In this document: in pieces, positions 1 through 6,658 of the stretch
Layout: the number at the start of each line of letters is the position of its first letter
How positions within the stretch are numbered: the first letter of the stretch is position 1
NCBI GenBank assembly: GCA_002372545.1
Contig: DFHD01000044.1
Coordinates: 1 to 15,651, forward strand
Reading direction: 5' to 3'
DNA: 15,651 nucleotides
Source: Lachnospiraceae bacterium UBA3732
Lineage (GTDB): Bacteria; Bacillota; Clostridia; Lachnospirales; Lachnospiraceae
The notes under the pieces: generated by a model
Told to the model about the DNA's origin: nothing
Seen by the model: the letters and a program-made list of their open reading frames with translations, nothing else
Database searches by the model: none
Position numbers and translations under genes: made by a program

Positions 1-82
1 TGCGGTGTTGATCGGAGAAATGCTCATGCGGAGCCCGGATAAGACGGGACTCATCCGGGAGCTGAAGAAAGAAGCTTGGTGA
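1..82 (+). CDS. trpC: Indole-3-glycerol phosphate synthase, C-terminal end only
   Basis: Only the last 26 codons are present, read from base 2 to the TGA at 80-82; the gene is cut by the window edge. The peptide AVLIGEMLMRSPDK is the typical end of TrpC, where the last barrel strand and its GE(S/M)LMR loop bind the substrate phosphate. TrpC closes the indole ring, turning carboxyphenylaminodeoxyribulose phosphate into indole-3-glycerol phosphate in the cytoplasm. The next gene, trpF, begins 17 bases after the stop, so the two are almost certainly co-transcribed. The call rests on this short motif together with the trpF-trpB-trpA genes that follow. Confidence 0.85.
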   Translation, partial: AVLIGEMLMRSPDKTGLIRELKKEAW

Positions 83-99
83 TTGAGGATAGCGGTGTG

Positions 100-936
100 A
101 TGACGAAGATTAAAATTTGCGGTTTAAAAAGAATAGAAGATATTGAAGCTGCAAATGCACTTCGTCCCGATTATATAGGATTTGTATTTGCGGATTTCAG
201 CCATCGTTATGTGAATAAGAAAACTGCGGCTATGCTGAAACGGAAGCTCAGTCCAAAGATCAAAGCGGTGGGTGTCTTCGTAAATGAAGAGGTTTCCGTT
301 GTAGCGGAGCTTCTTAACGAAGGTATCATCGACATAGCGCAGCTTCACGGCGATGAAGATAACAATTATATAGAAGGATTGAGGCGGCTGATTTGTGATG
401 CGGAGAAAGCCTCGCATGACAATGCTGGCGCAGAGAGGCATGAAGCAGAACAGTCCGGAGCAGAAGAGCCTGGAGAAGAACAGTCTGGAGCAGAACAGTC
501 TGGAGCAGAAGAGTCTGGAGCAGAAGAGCCCGGAGTAGATAATGCTTCGGCAGACAGAATTCACATCATCAAGGCTTTCAATATAAATAAGATTCGGGAT
601 ATTTCGGAAATAGATGCTTCGGCGGCGGATATTGTACTGGTCGATTCGGGAACAGGTTCGGGTGAAACCTTTGACTGGAGCAGATTGAAAGAGATAAAAC
701 GTCCGTATATTCTGGCAGGCGGACTGGGACCGGATAATGCTAAGTCGGCAATTGAAAATATACATCCCTATGGATTGGATGTCAGCTCCGGAGTGGAAAC
801 AGATAAGCTTAAAGACATCGAGAAGATGAAGAGGTTTGTCGGTATCGTAAGAGAGACGGATGAAGAAATGTGCTGCATTTCCAAGGCAGAGAGAGAGGAC
901 CTCGAGCAGATATTGAAACTTCAGTATCTGGCATAA
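100..936 (+). CDS. trpF: Phosphoribosylanthranilate isomerase with a repeat insertion and an acquired tail
   Basis: TrpF converts N-(5-phosphoribosyl)anthranilate to the open-chain carboxyphenylaminodeoxyribulose phosphate used by TrpC. It is a cytoplasmic TIM barrel. The KICGL motif carries the general-base Cys7, VDSG carries the general-acid Asp182, and GGLGPDN and GLDVSSGVE form the phosphate-binding end. ATG at 100 is chosen because GAGGA at 85-89 lies 10 bases upstream; GTG at 97 is equally possible. The protein is 278 residues, against roughly 200 for the family. About 50 extra residues sit between helix 4 and strand 5, including six acidic pentapeptides at residues 116-145. Loops in this position lie on the barrel face away from the active site, so activity may be kept. 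The last 22 residues, from Met257, resemble the start of a GNAT acetyltransferase rather than TrpF and seem to come from a broken neighbouring gene. Confidence 0.93.
   Translation: MTKIKICGLKRIEDIEAANALRPDYIGFVFADFSHRYVNKKTAAMLKRKLSPKIKAVGVFVNEEVSVVAELLNEGIIDIAQLHGDEDNNYIEGLRRLICDAEKASHDNAGAERHEAEQSGAEEPGEEQSGAEQSGAEESGAEEPGVDNASADRIHIIKAFNINKIRDISEIDASAADIVLVDSGTGSGETFDWSRLKEIKRPYILAGGLGPDNAKSAIENIHPYGLDVSSGVETDKLKDIEKMKRFVGIVRETDEEMCCISKAEREDLEQILKLQYLA
445..534 (+). repeat. Six in-frame 15-bp tandem repeats inside trpF
   Basis: Six consecutive 15-bp units start at 445, 460, 475, 490, 505 and 520. They follow GCAGAASAGYCYGGA, with one unit beginning GAAGAA. Each unit is five codons and encodes AEQSG, AEEPG, EEQSG, AEQSG, AEESG and AEEPG. 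Because the unit is a multiple of three, copy number can change without breaking the reading frame. The surrounding residues (about 101-115 and 146-152) are also absent from normal TrpF proteins and may be older, decayed copies. Confidence 0.95.
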
Positions 937-1061
937 CAAGTACAAGGAGTATTGATAACATTTCCCTGTATAAAAAATGCGGATATGAAATATATGACAG
1001 CAAAGTGATCAGTGATGAGCTGGAGTTTGTATATATGGAAAAGAAAGGCAAAAAGATATGA
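868..1061 (+). pseudogene. GNAT-family N-acetyltransferase remnant, internally deleted and frameshifted
   Basis: Two pieces look like the two ends of one GNAT acetyltransferase. From 868 to 933, in the trpF frame, the peptide SKAEREDLEQILKLQYLA resembles the first helix of this family. From about 940 to 1058, in another frame, NISLYKKCGYEIYDSKVISD and the following LEFVYMEKK resemble the C-terminal acetyl-CoA fold, including the LYxxxGY motif. The middle, roughly 80-90 residues with the acetyl-CoA binding loop, is missing, so no enzyme can be made. The end of the second frame, TGA at 1059-1061, overlaps the trpB ATG as ATGA, which suggests that translational coupling to trpB may have preserved this stub. 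The family assignment comes from recalled motifs, not from a search. Confidence 0.7.
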
Positions 1062-2269
1062 GCGAAAATGCTAATTATTCAGACAAAGCAGTCGGACGTT
1101 TCGGAGAGTTCGGAGGACAGTACATCCCGGAAACACTGATGAACGAAATCCATAAGCTGGAAGCAGCATATGAGCATTATAAGAATGATCCTGAATTTGT
1201 TGCGGAGCTGGATAAGCTGAACCGTGAATATGCAGGACGTCCGTCACTTCTTTACTATGCGGAGAAGATGACAAGAGACCTCGGCGGAGCCAAAATCTAT
1301 CTGAAGCGCGAGGACTTAAACCATACAGGTTCTCATAAGATCAACAACGTTCTCGGCCAGGTACTTCTTGCAAAGAAAATGGGTAAGACAAGAGTCATTG
1401 CCGAAACGGGAGCCGGACAGCATGGAGTTGCAACAGCAACAGCAGCGGCGCTTATGGATATGGAATGTGAAATCTTCATGGGTGAAGAGGATACAAAGAG
1501 ACAGGCGCTCAATGTTTACCGTATGGAGCTTCTCGGAGCAAAGGTACATGCAGTGAAAACCGGAACAAGAGTTCTGAAGGACGCCGTAAATGAGGCAATG
1601 CGTGAATGGACAAACAGAGTGGATGATACACTCTATGTTCTCGGCTCTGTAATGGGACCTCATCCTTTTCCGACAATCGTAAGAGATTTCCAGTCGGTGA
1701 TCAGCAAGGAGAGCCGTGCACAGATACTTGAAGCAGAGGGAAAGCTTCCGGACGTTGTTATAGCCTGCGTAGGAGGCGGAAGCAACGCAATCGGTTCTTT
1801 CTATGAATATATCAAGGATGAAGGCGTACGCCTTATCGGATGTGAGGCGGCAGGTCTCGGAGTAGATAATCCGAAAAATGCAGCTACCATGGCGAACGGT
1901 TCTATGGGAATCTTCCACGGAATGAAGTCACTTTTCTGTCAGGATGAATACGGACAGATCGCTCCTGTATATTCTATTTCGGCAGGGCTTGATTATCCGG
2001 GAATAGGACCGGAGCATGCTTATCTTGCTTCAATAGGAAGAGCAGAGTATGTTCCGATCACGGACGAAGAGGCGGTAAAAGCATTTGAGTTTCTTTCAAG
2101 AGAAGAAGGAATAATCCCCGCTATCGAGAGTTCACATGCAGTTGCACATGTCATGAAGATAGCTCCTGCAATGCCGAAGGACAGCATCATCATCTGTACG
2201 ATCTCAGGCCGGGGCGATAAGGATGTAGCTGCAATCGCTCGTTACCGCGGTGTGGAGATATATGAGTAA
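1058..2269 (+). CDS. trpB: Tryptophan synthase beta chain
   Basis: TrpB is the PLP-dependent beta subunit that joins indole, channelled from TrpA, with L-serine to give tryptophan. At 403 residues it has normal length and reads complete. GRFGEFGGQYIPETLM is the standard N-terminus. Lys94 in HTGSHKINNVLG is the Schiff-base lysine, Glu116 in ETGAGQHG is the catalytic acid, and VGGGSNAIG binds the PLP phosphate. SGRGDKD near the C-terminus holds the cofactor-ring contact and monovalent-cation region. The start overlaps the end of the GNAT remnant by four bases (ATGA); AGAAAGG at 1042-1047 can serve as a ribosome site at 10-base spacing. No odd residues were noticed in the catalytic motifs. Confidence 0.98.
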   Translation: MSENANYSDKAVGRFGEFGGQYIPETLMNEIHKLEAAYEHYKNDPEFVAELDKLNREYAGRPSLLYYAEKMTRDLGGAKIYLKREDLNHTGSHKINNVLGQVLLAKKMGKTRVIAETGAGQHGVATATAAALMDMECEIFMGEEDTKRQALNVYRMELLGAKVHAVKTGTRVLKDAVNEAMREWTNRVDDTLYVLGSVMGPHPFPTIVRDFQSVISKESRAQILEAEGKLPDVVIACVGGGSNAIGSFYEYIKDEGVRLIGCEAAGLGVDNPKNAATMANGSMGIFHGMKSLFCQDEYGQIAPVYSISAGLDYPGIGPEHAYLASIGRAEYVPITDEEAVKAFEFLSREEGIIPAIESSHAVAHVMKIAPAMPKDSIIICTISGRGDKDVAAIARYRGVEIYE

Positions 2270-2321
2270 TTACCCGGAAAAACAAAGGGATATACCCGTT
2301 GGGGAAAATGAGAGGAAGAAA

Positions 2322-3095
2322 ATGAGCAGAATTAAAAAAGCATTTGAAAATAAAAAGGCATTTATTACATTTCTTACGGCAGGAGATCCGGATTATGAAA
2401 CATCTCTGAAGAATTTTAAAGCAGTTGCAGAGGCAGGTGCGGATCTTATCGAGGTTGGTATCCCGTTCTCGGATCCGATCGCAGAGGGCCCGGTTATTCA
2501 GGAGGCTGATATAAGAGCACTTTCATCGGGAATGACAACAGACAAGGTATTTGGGCTTGTGACGGAACTCAGAAAGACTGTTGATACGCCGATCGTTTTC
2601 ATGACTTACGCCAATCCGGTATATCATTACGGCGCGGATAAATTCTTTGAAAAGGCGAGTGCTGCGGGTGCGGACGGAATAATCATTCCGGATTGTCCTT
2701 TTGAAGAGCGTCATGAGTTTGATGAAACTGCTGCAAAGTACGGAATCGATTTCATATCCATGATCGCTCCCACAAGCAAGGACAGGATCAAAACTATCGC
2801 AGAGCAGGCTAAGGGCTTTATCTATGTGGTTTCGTCACTGGGGGTAACGGGCGTGAGAAGCGAGATCACTACAGACCTCGGCGCAATCATCGGTCATATC
2901 AAGGATGTAACAGATACTCCGGCTGCAATCGGTTTTGGAATCAGCACTCCTGAGCAGGCTGAAAAAATGTCCGGGATCGCCGATGGCGTAATAGTCGGAT
3001 CTGCTATGGTTAAGATAGTTGCACAGTATGGAAGCGAGGCACCGGAGAAGCTTGCAGAGTACGTAAGAAGCATGAAGGAAGCAGTGCGCCGGTAA
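2322..3095 (+). CDS. trpA: Tryptophan synthase alpha chain
   Basis: TrpA splits indole-3-glycerol phosphate into indole and glyceraldehyde 3-phosphate and forms the alpha2-beta2 complex with TrpB. The start is placed at ATG 2322, giving 257 residues beginning MSRIKKAFENKKAFITFLTA, the usual family length; AGAGG at 2311-2315 sits six bases upstream. An in-frame ATG at 2262 would overlap the end of trpB and add 20 residues unlike TrpA, so it is less likely. The catalytic segment LIEVGIPFSDPIAEGP has Glu44 (E. coli Glu49). The residue matching E. coli Asp60 is Glu55, a variant I recall as common in clostridial enzymes. GFGIS and GVIVGSAMVK bind phosphate. It is the last trp gene, and the next gene runs the other way. 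Confidence 0.97.
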   Translation: MSRIKKAFENKKAFITFLTAGDPDYETSLKNFKAVAEAGADLIEVGIPFSDPIAEGPVIQEADIRALSSGMTTDKVFGLVTELRKTVDTPIVFMTYANPVYHYGADKFFEKASAAGADGIIIPDCPFEERHEFDETAAKYGIDFISMIAPTSKDRIKTIAEQAKGFIYVVSSLGVTGVRSEITTDLGAIIGHIKDVTDTPAAIGFGISTPEQAEKMSGIADGVIVGSAMVKIVAQYGSEAPEKLAEYVRSMKEAVRR

Positions 3096-3124
3096 AGTGT
3101 TTCTTAAATCACTACATCCCAAAT

Positions 3125-3147
3125 GCAGTCTAGTGCTGCCGTTTTTC
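3125..3147 (+). terminator. Weak candidate terminator after trpA
   Basis: GCAG at 3125-3128 pairs with CTGC at 3136-3139 around a 7-base loop, followed by a five-T run at 3142-3146. The stem is only four pairs, so this is a poor intrinsic terminator. It is listed because it is the only candidate I see in the 63 bases between the convergent trpA and histidine kinase genes. Transcription may well read on into the antisense of the kinase gene. Confidence 0.2.
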
Positions 3148-3158
3148 TGTAACAGGGA

Positions 3159-4643
3159 TCAGGGAAACTGAACAGTAAAAATGTTGGAATGATCTGTGGC
3201 GGTGGCTTTGATGCTGCCGCCATGCTGCTTTACGATCGCTTCTGCGATTGAAAGACCAAGTCCGTAGCCTGCGGTTTCCTCGCGTGAGGAATCCGCGCGG
3301 TAGAAGCGGTCAAATACCTTTTCCAGGACCTCCCGGTTCATGGGTGTGCCATCGTTTTCCACAGAGAGAAGGATATGTCCTCTGCTTCCCCTTTCGTTCC
3401 CTTCCTTCGCATTCGTTCCCTTTTCCGGCCTGCTCCGGTCGGTATCCTTCTGCTCCTTTTTTCCGCCGGAGGAGAGCCGCAGGGTGATCTTTCCTTTTTC
3501 ACTGCTGTATTTCAGGGCGTTATCCAGAAGAATCTCCGTCAGGCGGCGAAGGCTGTCTGCATTACCCTTTATATGAATATCTTCAGCAATATCCGTTACC
3601 AGTGTCCGCCCGGCCTCAAAGATGATCGGCTCCCAGGTCATGCTGCACTCATCCATCAGCTCGCTGAGACAGAGGTCTTCCCGGATGAGTTCCCTTTCTC
3701 CGGTGTCTCCCCGTGCAACCTCCAGAAGCTCCTGCACCAGCTCCTTCATCCGTACGGCTTCAGTTTCAATATGCTCCAGCCGCCGGGAATTCTTTTCAGT
3801 GGGCTGATCCTTCGACTTTCGCATCATCTCTGCATTGGAGAGGATGACGGAAAGGGGAGTTTTCAGCTCATGAGACGCATCTGCCACAAACCGTTTCTGA
3901 TCATCCCATGCCCGGGCAACAGGGCGGAGCGTAATCCGGGAAAGCCAGAGGGAAAGCAGAAACATGACGATCAGAACGCCCGTGCCGATGAGCAGGGCAT
4001 TCCGGATATCCTTTTTCAGCTCGGCGAGTTCGGTGGAAATATCCACGAAGGCAATCCGCTTTTCTTCTCCGGCAGACCGGATCATAAAGCGCATGCTCTG
4101 TTCCCGGAGAGTGCCGCTTTCCGTGCCCTTTTCCAGAGCGGCATCGGTCAGCGTCTGAATATCGGTATCATCGATAAAAAAGAAATTGTTGCGTTCGGGT
4201 GACGCGGTTCCGTCAGGGGCAACCCGGACGATCAGAATGGTCATCCGGTTGATCTTGTCATTGTCATCCCGGATCCGTTTTCCTGTTTCTGTCTCTGTGG
4301 TTCCGTCTGCGCGGACAGGATCATTATTTGAATCATTACCTTCCGGGGGTATGCTGCCTTCCGGTGAAGAATTACCTTCCGGCGGCATGCTTCCATTTGG
4401 TGAATTATTACCTTCCGGGGGCATGCTGCCATCCGGGGCCCCATTTCCATCCGGAGAAAAGAAGCCTTCCTTCCGGTCGTTCATGTCGAGGGCAGTCTGC
4501 AAGGCTTCCCTGCTGTCCTCCTGCATGGAGCGGCGGGAGGAGAAGTACTGCACGCCAAAAATGGCCAGGAGGAAAACAAGACAGATTCCCATCATGACCA
4601 GAATGAATTGTATGCGCAGACGTTTAAGATAAGGGTTTTTCAT
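3159..4643 (-). CDS. Two-component sensor histidine kinase (EnvZ/PhoR type) with a repeat-bearing ectodomain
   Basis: This is a membrane sensor kinase of 494 residues. Hydrophobic segments at about 12-33 and 216-236 flank an outside domain of about 180 residues. FVADASHELKTPL carries the phospho-accepting His258 (HisKA dimerisation domain). The ATP-binding domain has the N box LLDNALKYS (Asn375), the F box FDRFYRAD and the G2 box GYGLGLSIAEAIV. The G1 box reads VENDGTPM instead of the usual DNGxG, a degenerate form. Residues about 391-422 are an extra charged stretch before the G1 box. The ectodomain starts with Pro/Gly/Asn repeats (residues about 64-105), encoded by a 36-bp tandem repeat. 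The start overlaps the response regulator stop by four bases, with GGAGG four bases upstream, so both proteins are made together. The signal is unknown. Confidence 0.95.
   Translation of the reverse strand: MKNPYLKRLRIQFILVMMGICLVFLLAIFGVQYFSSRRSMQEDSREALQTALDMNDRKEGFFSPDGNGAPDGSMPPEGNNSPNGSMPPEGNSSPEGSIPPEGNDSNNDPVRADGTTETETGKRIRDDNDKINRMTILIVRVAPDGTASPERNNFFFIDDTDIQTLTDAALEKGTESGTLREQSMRFMIRSAGEEKRIAFVDISTELAELKKDIRNALLIGTGVLIVMFLLSLWLSRITLRPVARAWDDQKRFVADASHELKTPLSVILSNAEMMRKSKDQPTEKNSRRLEHIETEAVRMKELVQELLEVARGDTGERELIREDLCLSELMDECSMTWEPIIFEAGRTLVTDIAEDIHIKGNADSLRRLTEILLDNALKYSSEKGKITLRLSSGGKKEQKDTDRSRPEKGTNAKEGNERGSRGHILLSVENDGTPMNREVLEKVFDRFYRADSSREETAGYGLGLSIAEAIVKQHGGSIKATATDHSNIFTVQFP
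4336..4458 (-). repeat. Three in-frame 36-bp tandem repeats in the kinase ectodomain
   Basis: On the plus strand, units begin at 4336, 4372 and 4408, each starting TTACCTTCCGGNGG, with a partial copy running to about 4458. Each unit is twelve codons; the encoded motif is close to SMPPEGNNSPNG with small changes (SIPPEGND, SMPPEGNS). The unit length keeps the frame whatever the copy number, so the distance between the membrane and the folded outside domain could vary between strains. Confidence 0.9.
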
Positions 4644-5311
4644 GCTTCCTCCAGATGGTAGCCGATCTTCCGGACAACCCGGATGGAAACCCGGGATTTG
4701 AGTGCCCCGAGCTTACGGCGGAGAAAGGACATATAGGCCTCCACATTGTTATCTCCGGCGTCGGAGTCATACCCCCAGACCTTAATGATGAGGGTTTCCT
4801 TGGAGAGAATGGCAGTACCGCTGAGCATCAGGTACCGCATGATATCGAATTCCTTGGCGTTCAGCTTGATGCTCTTTTTTCCGCAGGAAAGCTCGCATGA
4901 AGCAGTGTCCAGAGTAAGGTCGCCGAAGGTGAGCCTGTCGGTGATGATCTCTTTCTTTCGCCGCATGATGGCGTGAAGGGCGGCGATCAGCTCCTCGTTT
5001 TCAAAGGGCTTGGTCAGGTAATAATCCGCACCGAGATTGAGCCCGTTTACCCGGTCGCTCAGTCCGGTACGGGCAGTGAGCATAAGAACAGGCGTCATGA
5101 TTCCCTCGCCGCGCAGCTTTTCCAGAACGGAAAAGCCGTCCATGCCGGGCAGCATGACGTCAAGTATGATGGCATCGTACATGCCGGAGGAAGCGTCCAG
5201 GTAGCCGTCCCTGCCGTTATTCTGGATATCGGCGCCGTCTCCTGCACTCTCCACAACATCGGCAATGGTCTCTGCCAGACGTTTTTCATCTTCAATGATC
5301 AGTACGCGCAT
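4640..5311 (-). CDS. OmpR-family response regulator
   Basis: This is a 223-residue cytoplasmic DNA-binding regulator, the likely partner of the histidine kinase that follows it with a four-base overlap. The receiver domain (about 1-115) has the acidic pair Glu7/Asp8, the phospho-acceptor Asp51 in ILDVMLPGMDG, Thr79 in LTART and Lys101 in TKPF. The C-terminal domain (about 125-220) is a winged helix of the OmpR/PhoB type, with LNAKEFDIMRYLM, the transactivation loop and VRKIGYHL. Its ATG overlaps the stop of the LemA-like gene by one base (TAATG), and no good ribosome site lies directly upstream, so translation is probably coupled. Target genes cannot be told from the sequence. Confidence 0.96.
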   Translation of the reverse strand: MRVLIIEDEKRLAETIADVVESAGDGADIQNNGRDGYLDASSGMYDAIILDVMLPGMDGFSVLEKLRGEGIMTPVLMLTARTGLSDRVNGLNLGADYYLTKPFENEELIAALHAIMRRKKEIITDRLTFGDLTLDTASCELSCGKKSIKLNAKEFDIMRYLMLSGTAILSKETLIIKVWGYDSDAGDNNVEAYMSFLRRKLGALKSRVSIRVVRKIGYHLEEA

Positions 5312-5820
5312 TAGAACACCCCGTTAAAGAACTCCTTTTCGCGGCGACCCTTCCGGGAAGCTATCCAGCTGGCCGGAAAGTGAGAAATGGCAGAGTTGAA
5401 TTCTCTTGCCCGCTTGTTATATTCGGATGAAGTCTGGAAAAGCTGAGCCTTGAGCGTCGCGTGCTTATCCAGAAGATCCTTCAGTGTTTCATCTTTAGAA
5501 AGGGCAGGATCGTTCCCGATCAGGCTTTCCGCCTCCTGCCAGGTTTTGATGAGTTCAATCCCCACCAGTGTCTGCATGGATGCGGGCATACCAAGGGTAA
5601 TCAGGCTTCTGGAGCTTTTTTCCGGCCGCGGAAGAGCGGAAGAGAGCTCGCTGAGCCGGTCCTCAAGCTGTGTCAGCGCCCGGTTATCATCCCAGAGCAG
5701 GGTATCGATCTCGGAGCCGCTGTCCTTTGCCCTTGAATCGGATTTCTGCACCTTATTGACTGTGAAAATATAAATGACCATAACGATCACAAAAATGATC
5801 AGGATGATGGGAAAGATCAT
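5311..5820 (-). CDS. LemA-like membrane-anchored protein
   Basis: A 169-residue protein with one N-terminal membrane segment (about residues 2-20, MIFPIILIIFVIVMVIYIF) followed by a helical domain. The C-terminal pattern, SSEYNKRAREFNSAISHFPASW then IA and FF, resembles the signature of LemA proteins, in which a tyrosine/asparagine pair and a phenylalanine-proline end the domain. The N-terminal part, LLWDDNRALTQLEDRL, is more divergent. The start is placed at the second Met (5818-5820) because GGAGG lies seven bases upstream of it; an ATG eight codons earlier has no such site. It is the first gene of the operon with the two-component system, so it may sense or modify its signal. LemA proteins have no firmly known biochemical function, so none is assigned. 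The family call is moderate. Confidence 0.6.
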   Translation of the reverse strand: MIFPIILIIFVIVMVIYIFTVNKVQKSDSRAKDSGSEIDTLLWDDNRALTQLEDRLSELSSALPRPEKSSRSLITLGMPASMQTLVGIELIKTWQEAESLIGNDPALSKDETLKDLLDKHATLKAQLFQTSSEYNKRAREFNSAISHFPASWIASRKGRREKEFFNGVF

Positions 5821-5852
5821 GTTTTTTCCTCCATTATTCTTCATTAAGCTTT

Positions 5853-5881
5853 ATTTTACCTTAAAAAAGAACGAAATACAA
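5853..5881 (-). promoter_or_regulatory. Candidate promoter for the lemA-like/response regulator/kinase operon
   Basis: Reading the minus strand, TTGTAT (5876-5881) and TAAAAT (5853-5858) are separated by exactly 17 bases. The -10 box matches five of six consensus bases, the -35 only three. It lies about 33 bases before the start codon at 5820. Confidence 0.5.
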
Positions 5882-5902
5882 TTTTATTTTTCTACTGATT
5901 TG

Positions 5903-5911
5903 TGGTATAAA
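5903..5911 (+). promoter_or_regulatory. Candidate extended -10 promoter for the TetR gene
   Basis: TG-G-TATAAA at 5903-5911 is an extended -10 element; no clear -35 box is seen. Transcription would begin near 5918. That is the position of an in-frame ATG, which would then have no leader, and this favours the downstream TTG at 5951 as the start codon. A near-identical element (TGGTATGAT) precedes the WYL regulator gene. Confidence 0.4.
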
Positions 5912-5950
5912 TGAATTATGACGAAAATATTCCGGCGGAGGAGAATTTCA

Positions 5951-6517
5951 TTGTCAGAAGGCGAATCTACAAAACAGAAGGTAGCCAATGCTCTGATGGA
6001 GCTGGCCAAAACGGAACCACTGGATAAGATTACGGTAAGGGATATTTCCCGTTTATCCGGGATCAACAGGCAGACCTTTTATTATCATTTCAAAGATAAG
6101 ACGGAGCTGCTCAACTGGGTATATGAAACCAATTTCCTGCGCCCCTACATGCAGGACATGAACAGCGAAAACTGGAGGGAGAGGATGCGGGATTTCCTCT
6201 ATAAGCTCAGGGAGAACAGGGGATTTGTGATGAATTCCACCATAAACGCCTTCAGCCCTGTGTTCGGATATATCATCCAGGTGATTGCGGATCTGTTCCG
6301 GCAATTCGTGATCAGTGATGATCTGAAACGATCCCTTTCCGATTCCCAGATCGAGTCATATGCAAGATTTATGGCATTCGGATTCTTCGGAACCGTCCGA
6401 GACTGGGTGCGGAAGGATGACGGAGAAAGCCCTGAACGGCTGATCGAGATGATGGAAGATAATCTGAAGTCCGGCTCAACCGGCATTACAACCCGGCTGA
6501 TAGATGCTCCGGTTTAA
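5951..6517 (+). CDS. TetR/AcrR-family transcriptional regulator (DhaS-like)
   Basis: A DNA-binding regulator of 188 residues. The N-terminal helix-turn-helix, ITVRDISRLSGINRQTFYYH followed by FKDKTELLNWVY, is a clear TetR_N domain, and the rest is a helical ligand-binding/dimerisation domain most like the DhaS-type subgroup. TTG at 5951 is chosen as start because GGAGGAG at 5937-5943 lies seven bases upstream and the resulting MSEGESTKQKVANALMELAK is a typical beginning. ATG 5918 is in frame but has no ribosome site and coincides with the predicted transcription start. TetR proteins of this kind often lie beside MMPL exporters, so the exporter downstream is a reasonable target, although a peptidase gene lies between them. 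The operator and ligand are unknown. Confidence 0.9.
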   Translation: MSEGESTKQKVANALMELAKTEPLDKITVRDISRLSGINRQTFYYHFKDKTELLNWVYETNFLRPYMQDMNSENWRERMRDFLYKLRENRGFVMNSTINAFSPVFGYIIQVIADLFRQFVISDDLKRSLSDSQIESYARFMAFGFFGTVRDWVRKDDGESPERLIEMMEDNLKSGSTGITTRLIDAPV

Positions 6518-6556
6518 GGAAAACAGGCGGAATATGCCGTTTTGTTGAGGTTTTCC
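6518..6556 (+). terminator. Hairpin after the TetR gene, possible terminator
   Basis: GGAAAAC at 6518-6524, directly after the stop codon, pairs perfectly with GTTTTCC at 6550-6556. A small inner stem (GGC 6526-6528 with GCC 6536-6538) may shorten the loop. There is no T-run after it, so termination would be weak. The next promoter begins immediately afterwards. Confidence 0.3.
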
Positions 6557-6585
6557 TTGCAATCATGATAAAAATCCTTTAAAAT
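6557..6585 (+). promoter_or_regulatory. Candidate sigma-A-type promoter for the M23 peptidase gene
   Basis: TTGCAA (6557-6562) and TAAAAT (6580-6585) are spaced by 17 bases, matching four and five of six consensus positions. Transcription would start near 6592 and give a leader of about 67 nucleotides. Confidence 0.5.
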
Positions 6586-6607
6586 AAATATTTAGATTAT
6601 CACGTAT

Positions 6608-6628
6608 GTTTACATAATGTGGTTTACA
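6608..6628 (+). promoter_or_regulatory. Pair of GTTTACA direct repeats in the M23 leader
   Basis: GTTTACA occurs at 6608-6614 and again at 6622-6628, 14 bases apart. On the minus strand each reads TGTAAAC, and TGTAAA fits the TGTWAH half-site of the cell-wall regulator WalR. The known WalR site has 11 bases between half-site starts, so the spacing here differs. It may be a site for a related regulator or chance in AT-rich DNA. Confidence 0.3.
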
Positions 6629-6658
6629 AGCAATTATGGATTGTAAGGCGAGGTATTT

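Noticed and set aside
3375..4202. Long open frame on the plus strand opposite the histidine kinase gene (275 codons)
   Set aside because: It lies wholly antisense to a kinase with all expected motifs, has no ribosome site or recognisable domain, and its composition is that of a shadow frame.
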